Shown: positions 46,883-55,605 of the stretch, one piece after another | Layout of the letters: the number at the start of each line of letters is the position of its first letter | Position numbering within the stretch: position 1 is the stretch's first letter | DNA from: Pigmentiphaga sp. | GTDB lineage: Bacteria > Pseudomonadota > Gammaproteobacteria > Burkholderiales > Burkholderiaceae_B | Length of the DNA stretch: 64,000 nt | Direction of reading: 5' to 3' | Assembly (NCBI GenBank): GCA_023228945.1 | Contig: JALOAI010000003.1 | Coordinates: 124,001-188,000 of the forward strand | Notes under the pieces: generated by a model | What the model was told of the DNA's origin: nothing | The model's database searches: none | What the model saw: only the letters and a program-made list of their open reading frames with translations | Translations under genes and position numbers: made by a program

Positions 46883-47809
46883 ATGGTTTCATTCGTGCTC
46901 AAGCGCCTGCTGCAGGCGGTGCCCACGCTGCTGCTGGTCATTACGCTGTCGTTCTTCCTGATGCGGCTGGCGCCGGGCGGGCCATTCGATAGCGAGATCC
47001 AGGCGCCGCCCGAGATCGAGGCCAACCTCAAGGCGGCCTATCATCTCGACCGCCCCTTGCTCACCCAGTACGTGCTGTACCTCGGCAATCTGGCGCGCGG
47101 CGATCTCGGGCCCTCGTTCAAATACCGCGACCGCAGCGTCAACGACCTCATCGCCACCGGCTTTCCGGTCAGCCTGCGGCTGGGGGCGTGGGCCATGGCG
47201 GTGGCCCTGCTGGCCGGCGTGCCCCTGGGCATCTGGGCCGCGTTGCGGCACAACCGGGCCACCGACCATGCCGTCATGGGGGTGGCGCTGGCGGGTATCG
47301 CGGTGCCGAATTTCGTGGTCGCGCCGGTATTGGCGCTGGTATTCGGCGTCACGCTAGCGTGGCTGCCCGCCGGCGGCTGGGGCGACGGGCACTGGCGCTA
47401 TATGCTGCTGCCGGTGCTGGCGCTGGCATTTCCGCAGGTCGCCTACATCGCCCGCCTGATGCGCGCCAGCATGATCGAAGCCTTGGCCAGCCCGCATATC
47501 CGCACGGCGCGGGCCAAGGGCCTGGCGCCCGCCGAAGTGGTGCTGCGCCACGCCCTGCGGCCGGCGCTGTTGCCGCTGGTGTCCTATTTGGGCCCGGCCA
47601 TGGTGGGCATCGTCACGGGTTCGGTGGTGATCGAACAGATCTTCGGTCTTCCCGGCATCGGCCGGTACTTCGTCCAGGCGGCGCTGAGCCGCGACTATAC
47701 GCTGGTGCTGGGCGTGGTGATTTTCTATGGGGTGCTCATCGTGCTGTTCAATCTGCTGGTGGATTTGCTTTATGGCTGGCTGAATCCGCGGATCCGCTAC
47801 GAGGGGTGA
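46883..47809 (+). CDS. Oligopeptide ABC transporter permease (OppB-type)
   Basis: The 308-residue inner-membrane permease starts MVSFVLKRLLQAVPTLLLVITLSFFLMRLAPGGPF, as in OppB/DppB, and has the coupling loop RTARAKGLAPAEVVLRHALRPALLP. Six hydrophobic segments are visible. It opens a four-gene operon for peptide uptake. The ATG at 46883 was chosen because the sequence from there matches the family start; longer frames upstream have no support. Confidence 0.95.
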   Translation: MVSFVLKRLLQAVPTLLLVITLSFFLMRLAPGGPFDSEIQAPPEIEANLKAAYHLDRPLLTQYVLYLGNLARGDLGPSFKYRDRSVNDLIATGFPVSLRLGAWAMAVALLAGVPLGIWAALRHNRATDHAVMGVALAGIAVPNFVVAPVLALVFGVTLAWLPAGGWGDGHWRYMLLPVLALAFPQVAYIARLMRASMIEALASPHIRTARAKGLAPAEVVLRHALRPALLPLVSYLGPAMVGIVTGSVVIEQIFGLPGIGRYFVQAALSRDYTLVLGVVIFYGVLIVLFNLLVDLLYGWLNPRIRYEG

Positions 47810-47812
47810 CGC

Positions 47813-48715
47813 ATGAGCGAGATGCCGCAAACGATGTCTCCCGCCCCCGGCACCCTGGCCACGCCTGCCGGCCGCAGCCTGGCGCAGGATGCCTGGCGCC
47901 GCCTGCGCACCAACCGCGCCGCCATGGTCAGCCTGGTGTTGTTGGTGCTGATTGCGCTGGCCTGTTTCGTGGGCCCCTGGTTCATCGGCTGGGAGCTCGA
48001 CGAAGTCGATTGGGAAGCCTTTCGGGCGCCGCCGTCGTGGGAGAGCGGCCATTGGCTGGGTACCGACGCCAATGGCCGCGACCTGCTCACGCGCACGCTT
48101 TACGGCGGCCAGGTGTCGCTTACGGTGGCGGTGGTGGCCAGCGCGGTGGCCCTGGTGGTGGGCGTGCTGTACGGCGCCATCGCCGGCTTTGCCGGCGGCC
48201 GCACGGATGCCTTGATGATGCGCGGCGTGGACATTCTCTATGCCCTGCCTTTTCTGTTTCTGGTGATCCTGATGATGGTGGTGTTCGGCCGCAACATCGT
48301 GCTGATCTACGTCGCCATCGGCGCGGTGGAATGGCTGGACATGGCGCGCATCGTGCGCGGCCAGACGCTGGCGCTCAAGCGCCAGGAGTTCGTGGAGGCG
48401 GCCCGCGCCCTGGGAGTGGGCAACCGCGATATCGTGATGCGTCATATCATTCCCAACCTGATCGGCCCGGTGATCGTGTTCCTGACGCTGACCGTGCCCA
48501 AGGTGATTCTGCTCGAAAGCTTTCTGTCCTTTCTCGGCCTGGGGGTGCAGGAGCCGCTGACGAGCTGGGGCGCGCTGATCAGCGAAGGCAAGGACATGAT
48601 GGCGCGCGCGCCCTGGATGCTGCTGGTGCCTTCGGCCTTCCTCACGATCACGCTGTTCTGCCTCAACTTCCTGGGCGACGGCCTGCGCGACGCGCTGGAT
48701 CCGCGCGGTCGATAA
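47813..48715 (+). CDS. Oligopeptide ABC transporter permease (OppC-type)
   Basis: The 300-residue permease has the family blocks AWRRLRTNRAAMVSLVLLVLIAL, GTDANGRDLLTRTLYGGQVSL and coupling loop EFVEAARALGVGNRDIVMRHI. It starts 3 nt after the OppB-type gene and forms the membrane channel with it. The C-terminus ends in LNFLGDGLRDALDPRGR, as expected. Confidence 0.96.
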   Translation: MSEMPQTMSPAPGTLATPAGRSLAQDAWRRLRTNRAAMVSLVLLVLIALACFVGPWFIGWELDEVDWEAFRAPPSWESGHWLGTDANGRDLLTRTLYGGQVSLTVAVVASAVALVVGVLYGAIAGFAGGRTDALMMRGVDILYALPFLFLVILMMVVFGRNIVLIYVAIGAVEWLDMARIVRGQTLALKRQEFVEAARALGVGNRDIVMRHIIPNLIGPVIVFLTLTVPKVILLESFLSFLGLGVQEPLTSWGALISEGKDMMARAPWMLLVPSAFLTITLFCLNFLGDGLRDALDPRGR

Positions 48716-48727
48716 GGGAGGCGGACG

Positions 48728-50377
48728 ATGAACCGGACGACCGCTGTGGCCCAAAACGATGAAGTGCTCTTGAAGGTGCGCGACCTGTCGGTGACGTTCG
48801 CGACCCCGGACGGCCCCGTCCCCGCGGTACGGGGCGTGGATTTCGAACTGCGGGCCGGGCAGACCGTGGCGCTGGTGGGCGAGTCGGGCTCGGGCAAGTC
48901 GGTGACCGCCTATGCCGCGATGCGCCTGTTGCCCGAGGGTAGCGAGGTCCGGGGTGCGGTGGAGTACCGCGGCGCCTCGTTGCTGGCCTGGCCCGAAGCG
49001 CGGATGCGCCGGCTGCGCGGCAACGAGATCGCCATGGTGTTCCAGGAGCCCATGACGGCCCTCAACCCCATGACCCGTATCGGTCTGCAGATCCGCGAGT
49101 CGCTGTACCGCCACACGCCATTGCGCGGCCGGGCCGCCCGCGAGCGCGTGATCGAGCTGCTGCGCCAGGTGGGTATTCCGGAGCCGGAGCGGCGCTACCG
49201 CAGTTATCCGCACGAGCTCTCCGGCGGCCAGCGCCAGCGGGTGGTGATCGCCATGGCGCTGGCTTGCGGTCCCAAGGTGCTGGTGGCGGACGAGCCCACC
49301 ACGGCGCTCGACGTCACCGTCCAGGCGCAGATCCTGGAGTTGCTGCGCGAGTTGCAGCGCAGACACGGCCTGGCGGTGCTGTTGATCACGCACGACCTCG
49401 GCATGGTGCGGCGCGTGGCGGAATATGTGTGTGTGATGCAGGATGGAAGGATCGTGGAGCAGGGCCCTTGCGGGCAAGTCTTCGAAGCGCCCGCCCATCC
49501 CTATACGCGGCGTTTGCTCGATGCCGAGCCCCGGGGCGGGAAGCCGCCCGTGGCGGCCGATGCGCCGGTGATCCTGTCGGCGCGCGGCGTCAGCGTCGGC
49601 TTCGCGGTGCCGCGCGGCGCGTTTCGGCGGCCCGCGCGCTTCGTCGCGGTGCACGACGTGAATCTCGACGTGCGGCGCGGCGAGACGGTCGGCATCGTCG
49701 GCGAGTCGGGATCCGGCAAGTCCACGCTGGGCCGGGCGCTGTTGAACCTGCTGCCGTCGGACGGCAGCCGGCGATTCGACGCGGTCGACGTGAGCGGGCT
49801 CGACGCGGCGGGCTGGCGGGCCCTGCGCCGGCGCATGCAAGTCGTGTTCCAGGATCCCTACGGCTCGCTGTCGCCGAGGATGACGGTGGGCCAGATCGTC
49901 GGCGAAGGGTTGCGGGTGCACGAACCGGGGTTGGGCCGGGCGCAACGCGACCATCGGATCGCCCAGGCCCTGGCCGAGGTGCAACTGGATCCCGCGGTGC
50001 GCAATCGCTATCCGCATGAGTTCTCCGGGGGGCAAAGGCAACGCGTCGCCATTGCCAGGGCCTTGATCCTGCGCCCCGAGTTCCTGTTGCTCGACGAACC
50101 CACTTCCGCCCTCGATCGCTCGGTGCAGGCCGAGGTGCTCGCGCTGTTGCAAGAGCTGCAGCGGCGCCACGGCCTGGCCTATGTTTTCATCAGCCACGAT
50201 CTGGCCGTGGTGCGTGCCATGGCCGATACGCTGCTGGTCATGCGTTCGGGCGAAGTGCTGGAACGGGGGCCCGCGGCCGAGGTATTCGCCGCGCCCGCCC
50301 ATCCCTATACGCGGGAGCTGCTGGCGGCGGCCTTCTGGCGACAGGGCGGTGCGGCGTCCGGCGCGATGCGGAATTAG
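48728..50377 (+). CDS. Oligopeptide ABC transporter ATPase, fused OppD-OppF type
   Basis: This 549-residue protein carries two complete ABC domains. The first has Walker A GESGSGKS near residue 55, the signature LSGGQRQR near 160 and DEPTTALD. The second has GESGSGKSTLG near 325, FSGGQRQR near 430 and DEPTSALD. Each ends in an oligopeptide-binding-type extension (APAHPYTRRLL and APAHPYTREL). The fusion replaces the separate OppD and OppF subunits found in E. coli. It lies 12 nt after the OppC-type gene. Confidence 0.95.
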   Translation: MNRTTAVAQNDEVLLKVRDLSVTFATPDGPVPAVRGVDFELRAGQTVALVGESGSGKSVTAYAAMRLLPEGSEVRGAVEYRGASLLAWPEARMRRLRGNEIAMVFQEPMTALNPMTRIGLQIRESLYRHTPLRGRAARERVIELLRQVGIPEPERRYRSYPHELSGGQRQRVVIAMALACGPKVLVADEPTTALDVTVQAQILELLRELQRRHGLAVLLITHDLGMVRRVAEYVCVMQDGRIVEQGPCGQVFEAPAHPYTRRLLDAEPRGGKPPVAADAPVILSARGVSVGFAVPRGAFRRPARFVAVHDVNLDVRRGETVGIVGESGSGKSTLGRALLNLLPSDGSRRFDAVDVSGLDAAGWRALRRRMQVVFQDPYGSLSPRMTVGQIVGEGLRVHEPGLGRAQRDHRIAQALAEVQLDPAVRNRYPHEFSGGQRQRVAIARALILRPEFLLLDEPTSALDRSVQAEVLALLQELQRRHGLAYVFISHDLAVVRAMADTLLVMRSGEVLERGPAAEVFAAPAHPYTRELLAAAFWRQGGAASGAMRN

Positions 50378-50423
50378 GTTAAGGTGTTTCGTCGCCGGGC
50401 TTCCCGCAAGCTTGCGAAGCGTG

Positions 50424-50462
50424 GCGCCGCCCCTGGGCCGTTGCCAGGGCCCGGGGCGGCGC
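50424..50462 (+). repeat. Very strong hairpin between oppDF-type and oppA-type genes
   Basis: GCGCCGCCCC-T-GGGCC pairs with GGCCC-GGGGCGGCGC, a 15-bp stem with one bulged T and an 8-nt loop, in the 128-bp gap before the binding-protein gene. Such structures often protect the upstream message or attenuate it so that the binding protein is made at a different level. No T-run follows. Confidence 0.6.
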
Positions 50463-50505
50463 GTCCAGCCCTCAACGTTGCTTATGTTGTTTCAAGAGGT
50501 GAATC

Positions 50506-52077
50506 ATGAAGCGTTTCTCTCTCGCCGCGCTGGCGCTGGCGGCCGCCGTCCTGGCCGCGCCGGCGCACGCACAGACCCTGAAAGTCGGCATCATCGGCGA
50601 TCCGGCCTCGCTGAACCCCACGCGTATCACAGGCGGCGTCTGGGAAGAAGACGTACTGCGGGATCTGTTCGCGGGACTGGTGGAGGTGTCGAAAGACGGC
50701 CAGTTGGTGCCCGGCGTGGCCACTGCCTGGAACTTGTCGGAGGATGGCAAAACCTACACCTTCACGCTGCGCGAATCGCAATGGTCGGACGGCACGCCGC
50801 TGACGGCGGATGATTTCGTCTATGCCTGGCGCTATGTGCTGGATCCGAAAAACGCGGTCAATACCGCGCACCGCCTGTACCCCATCGCCAATGCGGAGGC
50901 GATCGCAAAAGGCGAGCAAGCTCCGGATTCGCTGGGCGTGCGTTCGCTCGACGGCGGCAAGATCCTGGAAGTGACGCTCAACGAGCCTTCCACCTATTTC
51001 CTGAGCACGCTGGTGCTGCCGGTGTTCTACCCGCTGCCGCGGCAGGCCATCGAAGCCCACGGGAATGCCTGGAGCGAGGTCGATAACATCGTCGTCAACG
51101 GCCCCTTCGTGCCGACGCGATGGATTACCGGGAGCGAATTGAACACCAGGAAGAACACGCATTACTACGACGCGGCGGATGTGGAGATCGATGGCGTGAC
51201 CTTCTTCCCCATCGAGGATCGCGACAGCGGCATCACCCGGTTTCGCGCCGGTGATCTCGATGTGCTGCGCGACTTCCCGGCTTCGCAGTATGAATTCCTG
51301 AAGCAGGAGCTGCCGGACGCCACCCGCCTGGCGCCGAGGCTGGGCAGCTATTATTTATCGTTCAACCTGCGCGATGGCCGGGCCACCGCCGATCCGCGCG
51401 TCCGCGAGGCGCTGAGCCTGGCCATCAACCGCGAGGTCATCGCCTCGCAACTGCTGGAGAATGCGGTATTGCCGCTGAACTCCTTCCTGCCCACGGGCTT
51501 GAGCCAGTACACCGCGCAGCCCCAGGCCGGTCTCGACGCGCCGTACGCCCAGCGCCGGGAACGTGCCGCCGCGCTTCTGAAAGAGGCGGGATATGGTCCC
51601 GACAAACCCCTGAAGCTGGGCTTGAGCTTCAATAGCGGCAGCGAACACCAGCGGATCGCCGTGGCGGTGGCGGCGCAATGGAAGCCCTTGGGCGTGTTGG
51701 TCGAGCTTTCCAACACCGAGGCCAACGTGCACTACGCCAACCTGCGCGCGGGCGATTACGACGTGGGCCGCGCCGCCTGGCTATCGAGCTACGACGATCC
51801 GCAGAACTTCCTGCAGCTGTTGTATACGCCCACGAATAACTACGGCCTGTACCGCGACGACACCTTCAATCGTTTGTATGAACAGGCCAACCTCGAACGC
51901 GATCCGGTCAAGCGCCGGGAGTTGCTGGAGCAGGCCGAGGCGCGTTTGGCCGAAGCCTGGCCGGTGGCGCCGATCTACGAATATGCCTCGCGTAATCTGG
52001 TCAACCCGCGCCTCGAAGGCTGGGAGGACAACTCGCTGGATATTCATCCTTCGCGTGCGGTGTCGTTCCGCCAATAA
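50506..52077 (+). CDS. Oligopeptide-binding periplasmic protein (OppA-type)
   Basis: The 523-residue protein has a signal peptide (LALAAAVLAAPAHAQTLK) and the SBP family 5 blocks GIIGDPASLNPTRITGGVWE, LSEDGKTYTFTLRESQWSDGTPLTADDFVYAWRYVLDP and DPRVREALSLAINREVIA. It binds peptides and delivers them to the upstream-encoded permease. GAGGTG precedes the ATG. It is the last gene of the transporter operon. Confidence 0.95.
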   Translation: MKRFSLAALALAAAVLAAPAHAQTLKVGIIGDPASLNPTRITGGVWEEDVLRDLFAGLVEVSKDGQLVPGVATAWNLSEDGKTYTFTLRESQWSDGTPLTADDFVYAWRYVLDPKNAVNTAHRLYPIANAEAIAKGEQAPDSLGVRSLDGGKILEVTLNEPSTYFLSTLVLPVFYPLPRQAIEAHGNAWSEVDNIVVNGPFVPTRWITGSELNTRKNTHYYDAADVEIDGVTFFPIEDRDSGITRFRAGDLDVLRDFPASQYEFLKQELPDATRLAPRLGSYYLSFNLRDGRATADPRVREALSLAINREVIASQLLENAVLPLNSFLPTGLSQYTAQPQAGLDAPYAQRRERAAALLKEAGYGPDKPLKLGLSFNSGSEHQRIAVAVAAQWKPLGVLVELSNTEANVHYANLRAGDYDVGRAAWLSSYDDPQNFLQLLYTPTNNYGLYRDDTFNRLYEQANLERDPVKRRELLEQAEARLAEAWPVAPIYEYASRNLVNPRLEGWEDNSLDIHPSRAVSFRQ

Positions 52078-52109
52078 GGCGGGCGGAGCCAGGATCGCCA
52101 GGCGTGTCG

Positions 52110-52751
52110 ATGGCCAAGCCGCCGGGGCAGCAATACACCAGCTTCGATGGCCATCGGCGGCTGGTCAGCGGCTCGCTGCTGGCCAACGCCATGGCCTTGA
52201 AGGCGGCCCGGGCCAATGGCGCCGAGGGGCCGTTGCGCATTTTCGACGATGCCACGGGCCGCGCCGTCGAGATCGATCTGCGTGGGAGTGACGATGAAGT
52301 GGCGCTGCGCGTGGCCGGTCATGCCGCCGGCGAGCTGGCGGGGCTGGAACTCTCCGCCCCTGGAGCCCCGGCACCGGCGGCGCGGCGCGGCCGGGGACGG
52401 CCCAAGCTGGGGGTGGTGGCGCGCGAGGTAACCTTGCTGGAGCGCCAATGGGAATGGCTGGCGAGCCAGCGCGGCGGCGCCTCCGTCACCCTGAGGCGGC
52501 TGGTGGACGAAGCCCGCCGCCTCGATGCCGAGCGTAGCCGGGGCCGCTGGGCACAGGAACGTACCTACAATTTTCTGGCCACGATCGCTGTCGGCCTGCC
52601 CCGTTATGCGGAGGTGGTGCGCGCCTTGTTCGCCCACGACACCCGCCGCTTGCGCAAGGGGCTGGCCGGCTGGCCACCCGATGTGCGCGAGCATGCGCTG
52701 GAGCTGGCCGATGCCGACTGGCCGGGGTCGACCGCGTCGAATCCGGGCTGA
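52110..52751 (+). CDS. DUF2239 family protein
   Basis: This 213-residue cytosolic protein matches the uncharacterised DUF2239 family: YTSFDGHRRLVSGSLLANAM, FDDATGRAVEIDLRG, the basic RRGRGRPKLGVVAREVTLL and the helical WEWLASQRGGASVTLRRLVDEARR. The basic RGRGRPKLG segment looks like an AT-hook or nucleic-acid-binding patch. An in-frame GTG at 52104 is an alternative start. It follows the peptide transporter by 32 nt, but a functional link is not evident. Confidence 0.85.
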   Translation: MAKPPGQQYTSFDGHRRLVSGSLLANAMALKAARANGAEGPLRIFDDATGRAVEIDLRGSDDEVALRVAGHAAGELAGLELSAPGAPAPAARRGRGRPKLGVVAREVTLLERQWEWLASQRGGASVTLRRLVDEARRLDAERSRGRWAQERTYNFLATIAVGLPRYAEVVRALFAHDTRRLRKGLAGWPPDVREHALELADADWPGSTASNPG

Positions 52752-52776
52752 TTCCCGACCGGCCGTCGCCACCCGG

Positions 52777-53727
52777 TTACGCCGGCCGCGCCGCCGGTGC
52801 GGCCAGGGCGTGCCGCAGATGGTCGACCAGGCATTCCACGGCACGAGGGATCCGCGCGCTCCAGGGGCGGATGGCGTAGATCTTGCCGCCGAAGAAGTCC
52901 ACGGGCCGCCAATCGTCCAGCACCGGGTGCAGCCGTCCCTCGCCCAGGGCCTGGGCGGCGGAGAAGTCGGATAGCAGGCCGATGCCCAGGCCGGCCAGGG
53001 CAGCTTCGCGCAGTGCCTCGCTGTTGTTGACCTGCAAGGGCCCTTGCACCGGGACGCTCAGACGTTCGGGCGGCTGCCGCCGCGAGCGGCCCCGGCTGCG
53101 CTCGAACGCCCAGTGCGTGGTGGGGCCGCCGCGCAGGTACAGCAGGCAGGCATGCCGCGACAGCTCCGCCGGATGGCGGGGCGTGCCGTGTGCGCGCAGG
53201 TAGTCGGCGCTCGCCACCAGCAGTGACCGGGTGTCGCACAAGGGCCAGGCGATCATGTTCTCGGGAGGCGAGTCGGTATGGCGGATGGCGAGGTCGAAGC
53301 CGGCGCGCGCCAGATGGGTCAACTGGTCGTGCAGGTCGATCTCCAGCCGGATCTCGGGAAAGCGCTTGAGAAAACGCGCCAGCTCGGGCATCACCACCTG
53401 CCGGCCCAGGGCCACCGGACAGGTCATGCGCACCAGCCCGCGCGGCTCGCCGGCGAGATCCTGGATGCCGGTCACGGCCTGGCTGATATGGGCGAAGGCG
53501 GCCTGGGTCTGGTTGACGAGGTGGCTGCCGGCCTCGGTGAGCACCACCGATCGCGTGGTGCGACGCACCAGTGGCATGCCGACGCTCTTTTCGAGCTCGC
53601 TGATCCGGGTGCTGGCCGAGGCCTTGGAGATGCGAAGGATGTGGGCCGCCTGGGTGAAGCTGCGAGTCTCGGCGAGGACGGTGAGCAGGTGGATGTCGGC
53701 GAAGGCGGGCGGGGCGGTGGGGTTCAT
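52777..53727 (-). CDS. LysR-family transcriptional regulator
   Basis: This 316-residue regulator has an N-terminal helix-turn-helix (LTVLAETRSFTQAAHILRISKASASTRISELEKSVG) and a periplasmic-binding-like effector domain (GLVRMTCPVALGRQVVMPEL, FDLAIRHTDSPPENMIAWPL, GLGIGLLSDFSA). It is divergent from mmsA, and a LysR-type palindrome lies between them, so it probably controls mmsA. ATG 53727 begins the family-like sequence. Confidence 0.93.
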   Translation of the reverse strand: MNPTAPPAFADIHLLTVLAETRSFTQAAHILRISKASASTRISELEKSVGMPLVRRTTRSVVLTEAGSHLVNQTQAAFAHISQAVTGIQDLAGEPRGLVRMTCPVALGRQVVMPELARFLKRFPEIRLEIDLHDQLTHLARAGFDLAIRHTDSPPENMIAWPLCDTRSLLVASADYLRAHGTPRHPAELSRHACLLYLRGGPTTHWAFERSRGRSRRQPPERLSVPVQGPLQVNNSEALREAALAGLGIGLLSDFSAAQALGEGRLHPVLDDWRPVDFFGGKIYAIRPWSARIPRAVECLVDHLRHALAAPAARPA

Positions 53728-53790
53728 GGAGGATGCGCTGGTCTGGCGGTGGCGGGACCGGGCGCTGCCCGGGATGGCGGAGCGGTAATG

Positions 53791-53812
53791 ATTGTTTGAA
53801 ATACTAAACAAT
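53791..53812. promoter_or_regulatory. LysR-type binding site between the regulator and mmsA
   Basis: ATTGTTT-N8-AAACAAT is a perfect interrupted dyad that includes the T-N11-A pattern of LysR operators. It lies 63 bp upstream of the regulator start and 82 bp upstream of mmsA, the expected position for divergent LysR control. Confidence 0.6.
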
Positions 53813-53894
53813 GTTATCAGCATCCGGGGATTCTGCAGCCGGCGGCCGTGATCTATAGTTGGCGGCATTCTCGTCAGCCTTGTGGAGATCCTTC

Positions 53895-55454
53895 ATGCCC
53901 GCTTCCCCCATCCCTGCAACCTCGTCCGGCGCAGCGCCCGCCGCCATGTCCCGCGTGCCGCACTGGATCCAGGGGGCCCTCTCGGCGCCGGCCGGCATGG
54001 AGCGGCTCCACGACGTCTTCAATCCCGCCACCGGGCAGGCGGAGCGGCAGGTGGTGCTGGCCGGCGCCGCGGACGTTGACGCCGCCGTGGCCAGCGCGCA
54101 GGCGGCCTTCGAGGGCTGGGCGCGGATGCCGCCGCTGCGTCGCGGCAGGGTCCTGTTCCGCTTTCTGGAGCTGCTGAACCAGTACAAGGACGATCTCGCG
54201 CGCCTGATCACCCGGGAGCACGGGAAGATTTTCTCGGATGCGCAAGGCGAAGTGGTCCGGGGCCTGGAGATCGTCGAGTTCGCCTGCGGCATCCCGCATC
54301 TGCTCAAGGGCGATTTCACCGACCAGGTCTCCACCGGCATCGACAACTGGACGCTGCGCCAGCCGCTGGGCGTGGTGGCCGGCGTCACGCCGTTCAACTT
54401 TCCTGTCATGGTGCCGTTGTGGATGTGTCCGGTGGCGCTCGCGGCCGGCAACACCTTCGTGCTCAAGCCGAGTCCGCTCGATCCCAGTCCCTCGCTGTTT
54501 CTCGCCGAGTTGCTGCAGCGGGCCGGCCTGCCCGATGGCGCGTTCAATGTACTGCAGGGCGACAAGGAGGCCGTGGAAGGCCTCCTGCACCATCCCGATG
54601 TGCGCGCGCTGTCGTTCGTCGGCTCGACCCCGGTGGCAGCCTCCCTCTACGAGACCGGCGCGCGTCTGGGCAAGCGGGTGCAGGCGCTGGGCGGCGCCAA
54701 GAACCACATGGTGATCATGCCCGACGCCGACCTCGACCAGGCCGTGGACGCGCTGGTCGGCGCCGCCTTCGGCTCGGCCGGCGAGCGCTGCATGGCGATC
54801 TCGGTGGCGGTGCTGGTGGGCGACGTGGCCGATCGCATCATGCCGCGCCTGGTGGAGCGCACCCGGCAGCTGCAGGTGCGCGACGGCATGGACGCGGCGG
54901 CGGAGATGGGGCCGATCGTTACCGCCGCCGCGCGCGAACGGATCGCCGGCTACATCGAGCTGGGCGTGAGCGAGGGCGCGCAACTGCTGGTGGATGGGCG
55001 CACGCTCGATTCCGCCGTCGCGGGCGAAGGCCGCGAGAATGGCTTCTGGCTGGGCGGCACGCTGTTCGACCGGGTGACGCCGGCCATGCGGATCTATCAG
55101 GAGGAAATCTTCGGCCCGGTGCTGGGCTGCGTGCGGGTGGAGAGCTTCGGCGAGGCCATCGAGCTGATCAACCGCCATGAGTTCGGCAACGGCGTGAGCT
55201 GCTTTACGCGCGACGGCAACATCGCGCGCGAGTTCGGCCGCCGCATCGAGGTGGGCATGGTGGGCATCAACGTGCCCATCCCGGTGCCCATGGCCTGGCA
55301 TGGCTTCGGCGGCTGGAAGCGGTCGCTGTTCGGCGACATGCATGCCTACGGCACCGAAGGCGTGCGCTTCTATACCCGGCAAAAGAGCATCATGCAGCGC
55401 TGGCCGGAGAGCATCGACAAGGGCGCGGAGTTCGTCATGCCCACCGCGCGTTAG
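53895..55454 (+). CDS. mmsA: CoA-acylating methylmalonate-semialdehyde dehydrogenase
   Basis: The 519-residue aldehyde dehydrogenase converts methylmalonate or malonate semialdehyde to propionyl- or acetyl-CoA with NAD and CoA, in valine, inositol or beta-alanine breakdown. Visible motifs are GVTPFNFPVMVPLWMCPVAL, the catalytic C299 in GSAGERCMAIS, EEIFGPVL and NVPIPVPMAWHGFGGWKRSLFGD. As in MmsA, the family glutamate is absent from the GGAKNHMVIMPDAD block. GGAG lies 7 nt before ATG 53895. The divergent LysR gene is the likely regulator. Confidence 0.93.
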   Translation: MPASPIPATSSGAAPAAMSRVPHWIQGALSAPAGMERLHDVFNPATGQAERQVVLAGAADVDAAVASAQAAFEGWARMPPLRRGRVLFRFLELLNQYKDDLARLITREHGKIFSDAQGEVVRGLEIVEFACGIPHLLKGDFTDQVSTGIDNWTLRQPLGVVAGVTPFNFPVMVPLWMCPVALAAGNTFVLKPSPLDPSPSLFLAELLQRAGLPDGAFNVLQGDKEAVEGLLHHPDVRALSFVGSTPVAASLYETGARLGKRVQALGGAKNHMVIMPDADLDQAVDALVGAAFGSAGERCMAISVAVLVGDVADRIMPRLVERTRQLQVRDGMDAAAEMGPIVTAAARERIAGYIELGVSEGAQLLVDGRTLDSAVAGEGRENGFWLGGTLFDRVTPAMRIYQEEIFGPVLGCVRVESFGEAIELINRHEFGNGVSCFTRDGNIAREFGRRIEVGMVGINVPIPVPMAWHGFGGWKRSLFGDMHAYGTEGVRFYTRQKSIMQRWPESIDKGAEFVMPTAR

Positions 55455-55605
55455 CGGCGGCGTCCCTGGGGGGCAATGCGACAGGCCGGAGTTCCGCAGC
55501 GCTCGTTATGCGTGGCGGTCATGAGGATTCAAGAAAGGATTCGTTCCGGTTACGGCCGTGAATCCGCATGATGACGGTTCATCCCATTGTTCCAAGGAAG
55601 CCGTC

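Noticed and set aside
47354..50302. A 982-residue frame antisense to the peptide transporter operon, rich in His, Gln and Arg
   Set aside because: It is a typical high-GC antisense shadow. The plus strand holds recognisable transporter genes over the same span.
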